Origin: Neurospora intermedia
Lineage: Eukaryota; Ascomycota; Sordariomycetes; Sordariales; Sordariaceae
NCBI GenBank assembly: GCA_037102815.1
Contig: BTPP01000001.1
Span: 4,241,001-4,305,000, forward strand
Length of the DNA: 64,000 nucleotides
Direction of reading: 5' to 3'
Shown: positions 10,050-21,124 of the stretch, piece after piece
Numbering within the stretch: the first letter of the stretch is position 1
How the letters are laid out: each line of letters begins with the position of its first letter
Made by a program: the position numbers and the translations under genes
The notes under the pieces: generated by a model
The model's database searches: none
What the model saw: only the letters and a program-made list of their open reading frames with translations
What the model was told of the DNA's origin: nothing

Positions 10050-13000
10050 TCCTCAACCTCCGTCCTCTAGTTCCTCTACCTACGAGTAAAACCCCCCGGT
10101 CTTAAACTTCCTAATCCTCTTTATATCTTTAAACTCCTTTGTAATCTAATTATTGTTACCCTACTAGTAGGTCCCTACTTCTAATCTATCCTCTATATTC
10201 TTCGTAGGGAGCCTCTTCCTTTATTATATTTCTAATAGCTTCCTAAAGATCTTTTTAAAGGCTTTATTTAACTTCTTTATATCTTCTTCGGATAGTGCCT
10301 CTAATTTGTATAGGGTAGCTACGATTATCGGGGCTGGCTTCTACGCTTAGGCCTATTGTTCGGTTGCGATGTCCGCGATGGCGGTATTAATTTACTCCCT
10401 TAGGTCGGCGATATATTTAGAGCGTCTCGGGGGTGGGGACGGGGGCGGGGCTGGGGCCCGGGGTGCTTAGGGCGTACGGGGTGCTAGAGCTAGTACTAGG
10501 GTCCGTTCTTATAGAAAGGTTGTAATTTCCGGCTATTATTTAACCTCTAGCGGGATAGACGCTTCGGGGTAATTACTATAGAAAGTAATAATAGCCTTCC
10601 TTATATTAATTATATTAGCGATCGGTTCTTCGGTAAGGTTGTAGTAAGTCTATACTATTATATAGAATTAGTAGTAATTACTCCCCCGTTATTTATAATT
10701 AAGGAGTTCGTTGAGTTCCTACTCTAGTACCTTCTCGTAGTTATTAGTTTTAACTATTACCCTACCTTCGTTAGCGCGTATATCCTCTTAGATAGCGGTT
10801 TAATTAAGTAGGCCTTCCTTATAGGGTTTAATTATAGAGACGTAGAATATTAGAAAGTATTATATATTAGCGGGCAAAATAAGTTTAATATTGTAAAAGT
10901 ACGTCTATTTTACTTTGAAGGGGCCCTCCTAGCGGGGGTACAATTTATTGTAAGGGCGGCCGTTAGTTAGGTTAATCGTATTCAATATAATTAAATTCCT
11001 AGGGCAGTATTTTAGTATATTAGAACGTTTTTCGTTAGTATTAGCCTTATAACGGTTTTGTGCCTTCTTTATTAAAGTGCGTATATAGTCCTAGATAGCC
11101 TCGAATCGAACTACTAGCTCGTAAACCTTTAAATACTCCTTCTATTAGGCTAGAGAGAGTTGGGACAGTATAATAGAGGATAGTTCGATACTTATCCGTA
11201 AGTAAAAACTATAATTAGCGAAGAACGGGGTAATTTTTATAGTCTTTAAAATTATATTATTACCGGCGAATTCCGCTAATAATAACTATCTAGTCTAATC
11301 TATTTATACTTAATTTACAAAAACCTATAAATATTATTCTATTTCTACGTTGATATATTCCGTTTAGGCGTTCGTTTGAGGGTAGAAAACGGAATTTAAT
11401 AGCTTCTTAATAACTAGCCTCTTATAAACGGTAGCTTAGAATAGGGATACAAATTGGGAGCCGCGGTCTAATACTATAATATTAGGAAGGCTATATAGGG
11501 TATAAATTCTATTAATAAAGCGATCGGCCAACTCCTCGGCCTCTATAGTCTTAGTAGTAATATAATATTATATTTTAGTTAGGCGGTCTATTATAATAGT
11601 AATATATTTAAACTTTTAGCCTAAATATAGATTTTCTAGGAGGGGAGAGACGTAATCGACGGAAGTATCCTTTTAGGGAATAAAAGCGGCTAGTATCGGT
11701 CTGAGGTAGCTGGCTTTAGCTCTTTATAATACTTTAATCTTTAAATAGATTAAATAACCCTTATAATAGGCCCTTACGGCTTCCGCTATACCGGCCTAGT
11801 ACTAATATTCGTTTATTTATACTTAAATTTTATTTTTATTAGGGTACCCCGCCGTTAGCAAGGAGTAGGCGCAATAAATTAACTATAGGTAGGTAATTAT
11901 ATCGTCCGGGTTAATAAATACTCTTCCCCTATAATATACCTTACCTTCTATTGTAGAATATTCTACAAATATTACCTTTAACTTCTTCCTAACATAGGGG
12001 CGCTATTCTAACCGGCTAGGATCGTATAAATAAGCGACTACTTTCTATATTAATATAGATTGGGTATAGTTCTCTTTAATAATATTATCTATAGATTTAT
12101 CTAGTTCTTCGAAGGTATTTAGCACTAATAGGAAAACCTCTTTATCGATATCCAACTCTTCGATATTTACGGTCAATAAGGTCTCGAAATAACCATCTTC
12201 GAAATAAGCGGAGTCGATAAATTTATAGTTCCTAGCTTTTAAGCAATAATTATTTATATTTAACGGTACGTCCTTAGGCTTCCTACTTAAAGCGTTAGGA
12301 CGAAGATTCTTCGAACCTAGGGTATAACGGATTAAAAAGTTGAAATAGGATAAGAATTATAATTATTATATATAATACGGGGTTAACTATTTATTTATAA
12401 TAAAGGTCTTTAAATTCTTATAGTCTATAATAATATTAAACGGCTATTATACTCCCTCTAACTCTAGTCTCTATTCCTTTAGAACTTTAATAATAATTAA
12501 TAATTCCTTATTATAAATATTATAATTATATTCCGTAGCGGTATACTTTGCTAAAAAGTAGGCTACGGGGTAGAGTACTCTATCGTTACTGTATTGGAAG
12601 AGCATTCCTTTAAAAGCCTAATTAGAAGCGTCGGTTTCGACTATAATCTTCTTAGACTAGTTGTAGATACGTAAGGTAAGTCCGCTAATAAAAGCTATTT
12701 TTAGCGTTTCGAAAGCGGACTACTAGGCCGTAGTCTATTCCTATTTAGTATTCCGCTTTATAAGGTTGTATAGAAGTACAGCTATAATTAAAAACCTTTT
12801 AATAAAGCGCCGGTAGAAGTTAGTAAAGCTTAGGAAGCTTTATAGGAATTTCTTAAAGGTAGAGGGCTGCTAATTGATAATAGTCTTAATCTTCTTAGGG
12901 TTTATTTTAATACCGTTAGGCGTAATAATTAGCCTAAAATATTTAGTCTTTTTAGTATAGAATTTGTATTTATTAATATCGACCTGCAGGCCCGCCTTGG

Positions 13001-15250
13001 CTAATTGTTTTAAAATATCGTTAATATAGTGCTTATAGTTTATTTCGTTATTGGAAAAGATTAGGATATTATTAAAGTAAGTAATTGCATATACGTTAAG
13101 GATATTGTATAGGATATCGTTAATATAGTTCTAGAAAGCGCCTGGGGCGTTTTGTAGACCGAACGGGCAAATTAAGGATTTAAAGAGCCTAAAACGGGTA
13201 ACGAATACCGTTAGCTATTTATACCCCTCGGCTATACGAATACGGTTGAAGGCGGCGATAATATTGAGCTTAGTAAAAATCCTAATTCTATAAATAGTAT
13301 CGAGGGTCTCCTTAATTAAGGGAAGAGGGTATTTACTCTTAAATATAATATTATTAATACTTTTATAATTTATATAAATTCGGACTCCGCTACCTAATTT
13401 CTTTATAAAAAAGATCTAGGAGGCGGCCTTTAATTAAAATAGATAAATAAAACCAATTTTAAAATTATTATTAATCTATTTTTTAATAACGCTTAGCTCG
13501 TCGGGGTTAAAAGGTCTAAATCGGGTATATAGCGCTTATTTACCTAGCTTTAATTTAATTTTAAAATTGTAGGAACGGTAGGGGGGAATAACTATAGCCT
13601 TCTTAGACCTAAATACATTAATATACTTCTAGTATTAGTTAGGAAACTTCTTTTTAATTTGTATATTAGTTTTAAGAGGTTTATTAACCTTCTCATAGAA
13701 TTTAACGGCGTCCTCTTCGGTAATTCTAGCGAATTTAATAACCTCCTTATATTATTAGGAATCCTCGTCCAATTTACTATTAAAGTAAATTTCGTTAGTA
13801 ATTTTAATAGTACGAATAACGATTTTAAATCCCTTACTAGTATAGGCGTCGATTTAGAGGTGGAAGTACTTACTTAATAATTTCTTATATTTAATTCTAT
13901 TACTAACTATAATCTCCTATATTATCTCTTCGGTTAATATATTTAATAATAAGTAACTTACCTATCCTATTCCTATCCCTACCCTTCTATCGACAACGCC
14001 TTTATTATCTCTTAACTCTTTAGGCTCTAAAATACCTTCTTCTACCTCTTTAATCCAAGCTTCCTCTTCTACCCTAGCCTCCTCTATAATTTCGTTAATT
14101 TCTATATACGAAGTATAGAAAATTCGAAGCTTATACGTATTGTAAAGCTAATTAAAACTAATTACCGTTAGGTCTTTAATATCTACTAAATTAACCGGGT
14201 CGCTCGAGTAATAAGTATAACGGACGGGGATATAGTAGTCCACGTCGGACCTCCGCCGGCTAGTAATAAGGCGGTAGACCGTAGGTTTAGCCTTAGGAGT
14301 AGGGTCCGTAATTAATAGGGTGTTAGAATGTACTTCACAGGCCTTTAATCGTACGAATTATTGCTTCGTAGCACGCTTCGTTCGTTAAATAATTAATAGG
14401 CGGCCGGCGGTCTTAGGGTCGAAGTTTTTAATAATTATTAGAGTATAGTCGTCTTCCCTATCCTTAAGTATATCCCCTACTATTGGGACGGGGGGGGTAA
14501 TAATACACTATAGTACTTTATAGCGTTTCGTAGGGTCCTAAACTTTAGGTATTCGACGAAAGAAAAAGGATAAATCGGCGGGCAAATAACGGCCGGCGTA
14601 TATTTCTATAAATATAACCGAACCGTCCGGCTAGGATACTAAGGGGTTATAAAGCTTAAACTACGGTATATTTAAAATTACCGGGTAGTTTACTACTAAA
14701 TTATATACTAATATTACAACTATTTTAATATAATATCCGATCTAAAGACGGACCTCGCAATAATAAGTAATAAGGTCCTTAACTACGCCGTCGGCCAAAT
14801 ATAGGGCCTTTAGCTTAGGAAGTTTTAATAACAAAATAGTATAGCGAGTAGTAAAACTATAATCGATAAAAGCGAGCGTTAAATACCTACTATCGATTAA
14901 AGCGGTATATTTACTTCGTTAATTACGCAATCTATAAATAATATAAATAGAAAGGAGGATAGAATTATTATTATAACTATTTAAAGTTAAATTTTTTAAT
15001 TGAACTACTTCTAAGTTTACTAAATTATCTATATCCCCCTCCTCTATTATTATTATAGATAGTAGCCTCTCTACGTAATTTAATAGGGAGGCTATATATT
15101 TCCCTTACTATATTTAATAGCGGAGGGAACTAGAGCGGCGGCTAGGGCGGCTATAGTAGCGGGAACGGTAATAGTAGTATCTCCGGTACTTATAGTATTA
15201 ATACGGGCGCTATTACTATAACTATTCTAGCCTATAGCAAATCTACTACT
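10050..15250 (-). pseudogene. gypsy pol remnant (PR-RT-RH-IN-chromodomain)
   Basis: Boundaries are approximate; the frame is riddled with RIP-type stops. From the 5' side: protease region about 14,950-14,600 with DYPVILNIP and YNPLVSW; reverse transcriptase about 13,550-12,900 with LICPFGLQNAPGAF and the catalytic box read as YFNNILIFS (YFDD with Asp codons changed to Asn by G-to-A); RNase H about 12,700-12,300 with VLYPVAYFLAKYTATEYNY and SKNLRPNALSR; integrase about 11,850-11,150 with remains of the HHCC finger; GPFKVKQTYFYNIKLILP near 10,900; a chromodomain about 10,745-10,560 (KVLEQELN to FYSNYPEASIP). About 500 nt of Pro- and charge-rich tail follows. Reading from the catalytic site alone shows the copy cannot be active. 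Confidence 0.85.
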
Positions 15251-16750
15251 ATTACTACTATTACTACCTCCTTTATTGCGATTGCGGTTGCAACGGTTAC
15301 GGTCTCTCTCAACCCTAGGGATACCGGTATTAATACTATTACAGCAATCGATAGCCTAATAACCCGGCTTACTATAATACTTATATAAATTATTCTATAT
15401 ATAGTAATTAATAATAGTCTTATTAATTATACGTACTAGAGAAATATCGAGGGTAGATATAGCGTCTAAATCTATAGTACTACTACCCTAACTAACGGTA
15501 CATTTAGAAGCGGAATTGCTATTACTACTACTAGAGCCGGAGCTAGAGCTACCGGAGTTATTTTTATAGAATAGGATAGTAATTTTATTACACTAATCGT
15601 AGTCCTCGAAGTTAATACTAAACTTATAGTATAGAATAAACTATTTATTATAATTATTAAGGGCGGGGAATTCTTACTAGTAAGCGATAACATTACGGAT
15701 TTTATCGGTAACCTTTATCTTTAAATAATAGGTCTTTATAGAATTATCTAAATTATAATAATCGATAAGAGTAGTAAATTTATCCTCGAAGTTAAACTAC
15801 TTCTAACCCTTAAATATTTTTAAGGTTTTAAAATTATAATATAATTCGAGGGTTAAATCTATACAATTATACTTAGTATTAAAGTAGGCGAATAAAAGTT
15901 CGCCAATCTTCTACTTCTACTCTTCTACGTTAGCCTCTTTTAATATCAATATAATCTAGGGAAATAAGGTATAAAAAGCGGCGCCTCCCAAATACAATAA
16001 GACTTAGGCAAACTTATAACACTCGTCCTAACTAAAATACTAAGTATTTTAGAACTAATAGAATTTAATCTTCGCGCGCTAAGCATAGTAAAACTTAGTA
16101 CACTTAACGGCCGTACTACCCTTACTAGTAAAAATATTAGGGTCCTTACTAATCCTTAACTTTAGGGTAGATATAATAGCATTATTATTATCTAACTCTA
16201 GGTTAAACTTAGGCGGGTTGGTAAACTAGGGAGGGTTAAAGTTTATTATATCGGTCGGGTCCGTATACTAACGGAGGGATTTCCTAAGCTCTTTAATAGT
16301 ATTATTCTTCTCGCGGAGGTTAGTAATATAATTCTTTCTAAACTAGCTATTAATTTTATTAGCAGTAGTAAGCGTAGAAATAATATCAGTTAATTTATTC
16401 TAGATAATAGTAAACTATTTCTCGAAGTGGGCGACCTTATTATTAAGGTCGGTAATAATTACGTTTTACTTTACTAACTACTCTACATTATCGGCGAACG
16501 TATCATTAATAACTATAACGAAGGAGTTCGCCTTAATAACGTTCTAATAGATAAGTCGGGTAAGGGTAGTAATAATATATAGGAAAGCGTAGTAGTTAGT
16601 AAATTCAAAAGTAGTATCGAGGTCGCCTTATTCAACTATAGCGCTAGGGTTAGGGCTACTATTGAGCGATTCTATAATATTCTCGAAAAGCTACTTATAG
16701 GAGGGGTTAATAATTGAACCGATAGTAGAAATAGTAACGTCTACGTCGGT
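15250..16750 (-). pseudogene. gypsy gag remnant with zinc knuckle
   Basis: On the minus strand a capsid-like region (INFEDYDWxNKITILFY near 15,600) is followed by a Ser/Gly-rich spacer and a CCHC knuckle at about 15,385-15,340. The knuckle reads YKYYSKPGY-stop-AIDC, that is CxxC-x4-H-x4-C with Cys and His codons changed to Tyr by G-to-A. An Arg/Asn-rich tail (DRNRCNRNRNK) follows. Gag would package the element RNA. The start is not identifiable. Confidence 0.7.
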
Positions 16751-17006
16751 AACGGACGATATTAATCAACTCAATTAATAAGGGATAGAATACTACTTTA
16801 TAGCTAAGTAAGCGTACTACTTTATAAACGCCAAGGTATTATAGTACAATATAGTAATATTAACTCAAAGTCGAGCCTAGTAGCGTAGTACAACTAGGAC
16901 TATCGTAGTACAAGAACTAATTGCAAGCTCGTCGGAAATATTTATAATAGTAGCAATTAAATAAATAAGGTTATATACTCGTAGTGTAATAGTAGGTACA
17001 ATTAAT

Positions 17007-17259
17007 TATTACAGGGCAAGGCCAAAGGTAGGGGGTAGGTTGGATATACGTAATTATACGAAGAGAGGGAAAGAGAGGTGTGCGCAGGTCTAGCGATATA
17101 GGGTAAGGCATAAAAGCTATACCCAGAGCTCAGACCAGTCGCACGTATATACGCACGTAATGTGCCATTGGCTAATAGCAGCAATGGCACAGTACGAGGC
17201 TCAACTGCCCATAGTAGGAGCCGTGCGTATACAAGGCAGTCACGGCTAATCCTATAACA
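17007..17259 (-). repeat. 5' LTR of gypsy element
   Basis: It is the same length as the left copy. On the minus strand it begins TGTTATAGG and ends near CCCTGTAATA, consistent with TG...CA ends after RIP. It holds the inverted repeat GTGCCATT/AATGGCAC near 17161-17189. It keeps CA dinucleotides although the DNA on both sides has lost them. Confidence 0.9.
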
Positions 17260-18033
17260 CTATATATATATAATCTCTTTAAATAGTAACGTCCTAAATT
17301 ATTATTTGTAAAGCTCGCTATTATTTTACTCGACCTTAACCTCTCGAAATAAATTAAAGTTTTTAATAGGGAATAGTTTATTACGGTTAGCGGTAATATA
17401 TAAACCGACTATATTAAATTGGACTTATATTAAATTAGGGTATTAGGGATATAATAGTAGTAGCGGTAATACTAGAACGACCGGCTTATAGGCAACGCGG
17501 AGTTAGGCTGGTAGCGCCGAAGTAATTAGCTTAGTTGGGGAGGCTATATTGCCGTCGTCGTTGTCCGATAAATAAAACGAGGTATTAAGAGCCTACTTTT
17601 TAGGGGTAAGGCGGACGGAGAATTATTATTCGACTTTATTATTATCGTTAGAATCCTTATTACTACTAGAGATTTTAATAGGCGTTACAAGTTTAGGGGG
17701 GGACGATAGTAACTTTAGGATTAACTCTAGCTCTAATTTTAGTATAATAACCTTCCCCTTTTTAACAGTAATCTTCTTAACGGCGGCCTTTTTAATAATA
17801 GTCTTAATAGGAATAATCTTCTTCTTAGGTAGAATAGTCTTAAAAATAACTTTAATAAATTATTCGGTTTTATAGCTCTTCTTTTTAGGGCGGGAAGAGG
17901 CGTATTATAGAATTATTAGGCTAGGATCTTCCTAGTTTTAACCGTCGTCGAAGTAGACTATTAATATACTACTTCGAGTATAGGATCGCTTTATACCGGC
18001 GGATTTTAAATTAAGGATTATTTTAAGAGGCAT
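17260..18033 (-). pseudogene. unknown transposon-borne gene, 5' part (RIP-dead)
   Basis: The minus-strand frame starts with ATG at 18033 (MPLKIILNLKSAGIKRSY) and stays in one frame for about 258 codons up to the LTR at 17259, with only RIP-type stops. A Lys-rich stretch follows (ILPKKKIIPIK, then KKAAVKKITVKKGKV), and later an acidic, Ser/Asn-rich part (SSSNKDSNDNNK) and FNLFREVKVE near the break. It could be a nuclear, nucleic-acid-binding protein judging by the basic part; that is inference. The gene continues at 9732-7830 beyond the retrotransposon. No family recognised. Confidence 0.6.
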
Positions 18034-18154
18034 TATTATAATGGATTTAATTGATTACTAGTATTTTGATTACTTTGTACGTTGAAATGGCTTTAAAATG
18101 ATATAGAAATTGTTATAAAATGATGAATTTTAACGAAGTTATATAATACAGAAG

Positions 18155-18229
18155 TGCGGTGTGTGTGTGTGTGTGTGTGCACGCACACACCTCTTGCTAA
18201 GACTGTACAGGCGATTGAGTGTGGGAACA
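18155..18229 (-). repeat. right terminal inverted repeat
   Basis: It is the inverted counterpart of 6325-6396, with a longer GT/AC microsatellite at about 18159-18179 and CTCTTGCTAAGACTG, then CAGGCGATTGAGTGTGGGAA. GTTAGT follows immediately, as at the left end. Confidence 0.85.
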
Positions 18230-18691
18230 GTTAGTCTGGGCGGGTGGAGCCCCTCACCTGAACTCGCGCATCCCGCCCGCCATTGCCTGCCGCTTGTGTC
18301 CACCCGCCCGCCAACGCGATGTGCCCTTCGTCATTGCAGGACATCGCGTCGTCGGGAAACATCTTTTCCAATTACGAGAAGGAGTCTTTGTATTGCTTGG
18401 ACAATCTTTGTTGACTTACTTCCTCAATGTACATCCTTTCTCCAGCCCTAGTAATACACCCAAAAAGCATTGGATTTGGCGCATTTACCGACTTCTCTTA
18501 GCTTTGGCTCGAGCAATACACCTTACCGAGCACTGGTTGACTTTGGCATCGATCTTGTCGCAACTTGTCGCATTCTTCCTGTCGCCATCCATCGCATCGC
18601 ACTACAAGTACAGACCAATACTGAAATTGATTCACCTTCTCAACACCCTTCACAACTCCATGCCGGCCGATGAAGAGGCCGGGATCTCAGC
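18230..18691. other. APC6 gene leader and promoter
   Basis: GC content returns to normal here. No gene is supported; this is likely the promoter and 5' leader of the APC6 gene. The transposon end lies 462 bp from the start codon. Confidence 0.5.
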
Positions 18692-20730
18692 ATGGCCTCT
18701 TCGCAACCTAACATGGAAAAGTTCCTGCGCGAATGGCGCCAGGATGCCCTCAACAAAGCCCAGTACGAGTCAGCCATATTCATAGGGGACAAGCTCCTGG
18801 CCATGACAAGTGAGCACTTATATGAACCCTCGTCCCGGTACCGGCTTTGATGTCTAACTGTCGAGTTGCTCCAGATGACGACAACGATGCCTTCTTTCTA
18901 GCCCAAGTCCACTTTGCCGCCGGAAATTATACTCGAGCACAGGCACTGCTTGTCAAACAAGACCTCCTCACCTCGAGTCCATCCTGCCGATACCTCGCAG
19001 CGCACTGCCTAATCAAACAAAACAACTTCGTCGAGGCCCTCGCGATACTAGGCGAACACACCCCGACACACCTATTTGCGACTAATGCGAAACGGAAGAC
19101 GACTCGAGGCTTGCGCGCCGCCACAGCAAGAGCCAATTCAAGAACACCATCGCGCCACCACGAGCAAGGCGACGATATACCAGACGAAGACATACCAAGC
19201 AGACGCTACGAAGCCTCCATGTGCTATCTCCGAGGCCTCTGTTACGCCAAACAGAATGCCTTCGACCGAGCCAAGGAAGCCTACAAAGATGCTTTGCGGA
19301 TCGATGTCCAGTGTTTCGAGGCCTTCAGTCAACTGGTCAAGAACTCACTGATGTCGCCCGATGAGGAGGACGAGTTTATGCAGTCGCTCGCCTTCGACTC
19401 GATTCGCGCTCCGGGCGACGACCCAGACATGGAGGACGAACCAGCCGACTACGTGCATATGCTGTACCAAACACAGCTCTCCAAATACCGCAACCCACAA
19501 GCCTTCAACACAGCCATCGAGTCGCTTTCAACACACTATGGTCTCGAGAACAATGCCGATATCTTGCTCGCCAAGGCCGACCTGCTCTATACGCAATGCC
19601 GCTTTAAGGATGCGCTTGCGATCACCGAGTCGATCCTGATGGACGACAAATACAATTTCGCCGTCTACCCGATTCATCTTGCCTGTCTGTACGAGCTCCG
19701 AAAAACAAACGTACTCTTCTTGATCGCCCACGAACTAGCCGACACCCACCCCGACGAACCCTGCACCTGGCTCGCCGTCGGAATCTATTACTTCACCACG
19801 GGCAAGATCGCCGACGCGCGTCGCTACTTCAGCAAGGCCAGCATGATGGACGCCAACTTTGGTCCGGCCTGGATAGGCTTCGCGCACACCTTCGCCGCTG
19901 AGGGCGAGCACGACCAGGCCGTGACGGCTTACTCGACCGCCGCCCGCTTATTCACAGGCACCCACCTCCCGCAGGTCTTTTTGGGCATGCAGAACCACGC
20001 CATGAACAACATGACGGCCGCCGAGGAGTTCCTCAAGACGGCCTACTCGCTGTGCAAGACAGACCCGCTGCTGCTCAACGAGATGGGCATCGTGCTCTAC
20101 CACCAGGATCGCCTGAAGGAGGCCGTCAAGATGTTCGACCAGGCCCTCGCCATTGCCGAGGAGACCGATAGCGATCCTCACGCTTGGCTGGGTGCCCGCA
20201 CGAACTTGGGGCATGCGCTGAGGCGGCTAAGGAAACATGATGAGGCGTTGGAGGAGTTTGACCAGGTCCTTCGTGATGGCGGGAAAGATGCCCAGATATT
20301 TTGCGCCAAGGGATTGATATACCTGGATCAAGGCAGACCAGATGAGGCGGTGCGGGTGTTGCATGAGGCGTTGGCGATACATCCGCAGGACCCCATCGCT
20401 ACGGAGTTGCTGAATAAGGCGCTTGAGGAGTCGGCAGAAGCAGGGGGTATAGGGCTGCTAGGGACTGCAGATGCGGCGGGTCTTGGCGGGGAAGCGGGGG
20501 ATGATGAGGCGATCACGGCCAGCTTTGAGCAGTTGCTGGGGGTTGCGAAGAGGATGAGATTGGCTAGGGATAGGGGGAGGCGGGCCGTTGCGGAGACGCC
20601 ACGACAAGGTGGTGTGAAGGATAAAGGGAAGGGCGTCGCTAGGGGTGGAAGGAGGGGAGGAGCGGCGGGGGGCACTAGATTGTTTAGGGGAGATCAAGAA
20701 GAGGTGGATAGCATGGAGCTGAGTGACTGA
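18692..20730 (+). CDS. anaphase-promoting complex subunit APC6 (Cdc16/Cut9)
   Basis: Two exons (18692-18809 and 18875-20730) give 657 residues; the 65-nt intron has donor GTGAGC and acceptor CCAG. The start MASSQPNMEKFLREWRQDAL precedes the Cut9-type helix EKFLREWRQDALNKAQYESA. The rest is a superhelix of TPR repeats: FFLAQVHFAAGNYTRAQAL, YLRGLCYAKQNAFDRAKEAY, LLAKADLLYTQCRFKDAL, WLAVGIYYFTTGKIADARRY, WIGFAHTFAAEGEHDQAVTA, LLNEMGIVLYHQDRLKEAV and further copies to about residue 560. The C-terminal 90 residues are Gly/Arg-rich and disordered, ending in acidic residues. APC6 is a scaffold subunit of the APC/C ubiquitin ligase, which marks securin and cyclin B for destruction in the nucleus. Length and repeat order fit the family. 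An insertion of basic and acidic residues at about 95-130 is likely a disordered loop. Confidence 0.92.
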
Positions 20731-21124
20731 CAAGGATCGATGGTAATGGGGATTTGATTGATTAGCACTGTTGTTGTTGGATTATCCGTACTTGGCACAT
20801 CAGCACGGTAAATAGGCATAGCGATGGCGTCCAGGATAGGATATATTGATCAAGGCTGGAACTAAAAGTTGGAACGGGAGGCCAAGGAAAGCACGGAGTA
20901 TCAAAAGCAGATGATTCATGACGGGGTATTGGGTTGTTGTAATCGAACCAGTGGTTGGTAAGTCTTGGATTCAGCTCATTTTCGTATCCAACACTTGTGT
21001 CGTGTACGTATTACTGTCGTACTAATAATCCCCATGATCATACATCAAACATTACATGATTATCGTAAGTTCGTAAAAAGACATCCCCATACTCAGAAAT
21101 CATCCCCAATTATTAGGTATACCC
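20731..21124. other. convergent 3' intergenic region
   Basis: The spacer lies between the convergent APC6 and acetoacetyl-CoA synthetase genes and holds both 3' untranslated regions. No gene seen. Confidence 0.55.

Larger units (their letters stand above)
9733..17259 (-). mobile_element. Ty3/gypsy chromovirus LTR retrotransposon (RIP-dead)
   Basis: Two 253-bp direct repeats (9733-9985 and 17007-17259) flank a gag-pol remnant read on the minus strand, so the right LTR is the 5' LTR. CTAT lies immediately outside both ends (9729-9732 and 17260-17263), a probable target-site duplication. Just before the 3' LTR on the minus strand is a purine tract, AAGGAGGTAG, a good polypurine tract. Order on the minus strand is gag, zinc knuckle, protease, reverse transcriptase, RNase H, integrase, chromodomain, which defines a chromovirus. 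No intact frame remains. Confidence 0.9.
6325..18229. mobile_element. RIP-dead Tc1-like DNA transposon carrying a nested gypsy element
   Basis: An 11.9-kb AT-rich block is bounded by imperfect inverted repeats (6325-6396 and 18155-18229) and flanked on both sides by GTTAGT (6319-6324, 18230-18235). Inside, CA is nearly absent and TA is enriched, as left by RIP. Contents are a transposase remnant (6555-7690, +), a second remnant gene on the other strand (7830-9732 plus 17260-18033) and a gypsy retrotransposon (9733-17259) inserted into that second gene. Without the retrotransposon the element would be about 4.4 kb. Tc1-family elements normally duplicate only TA; TA sits at the centre of GTTAGT, so the exact ends are uncertain. 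The alternative is that the repeats belong to another element into which a Tc1 copy jumped. Confidence 0.75.

Noticed and set aside
13659-13877. 72-codon frame inside the gypsy element
   Set aside because: It lies on the strand opposite to pol and has no motif; a by-product of RIPed sequence.
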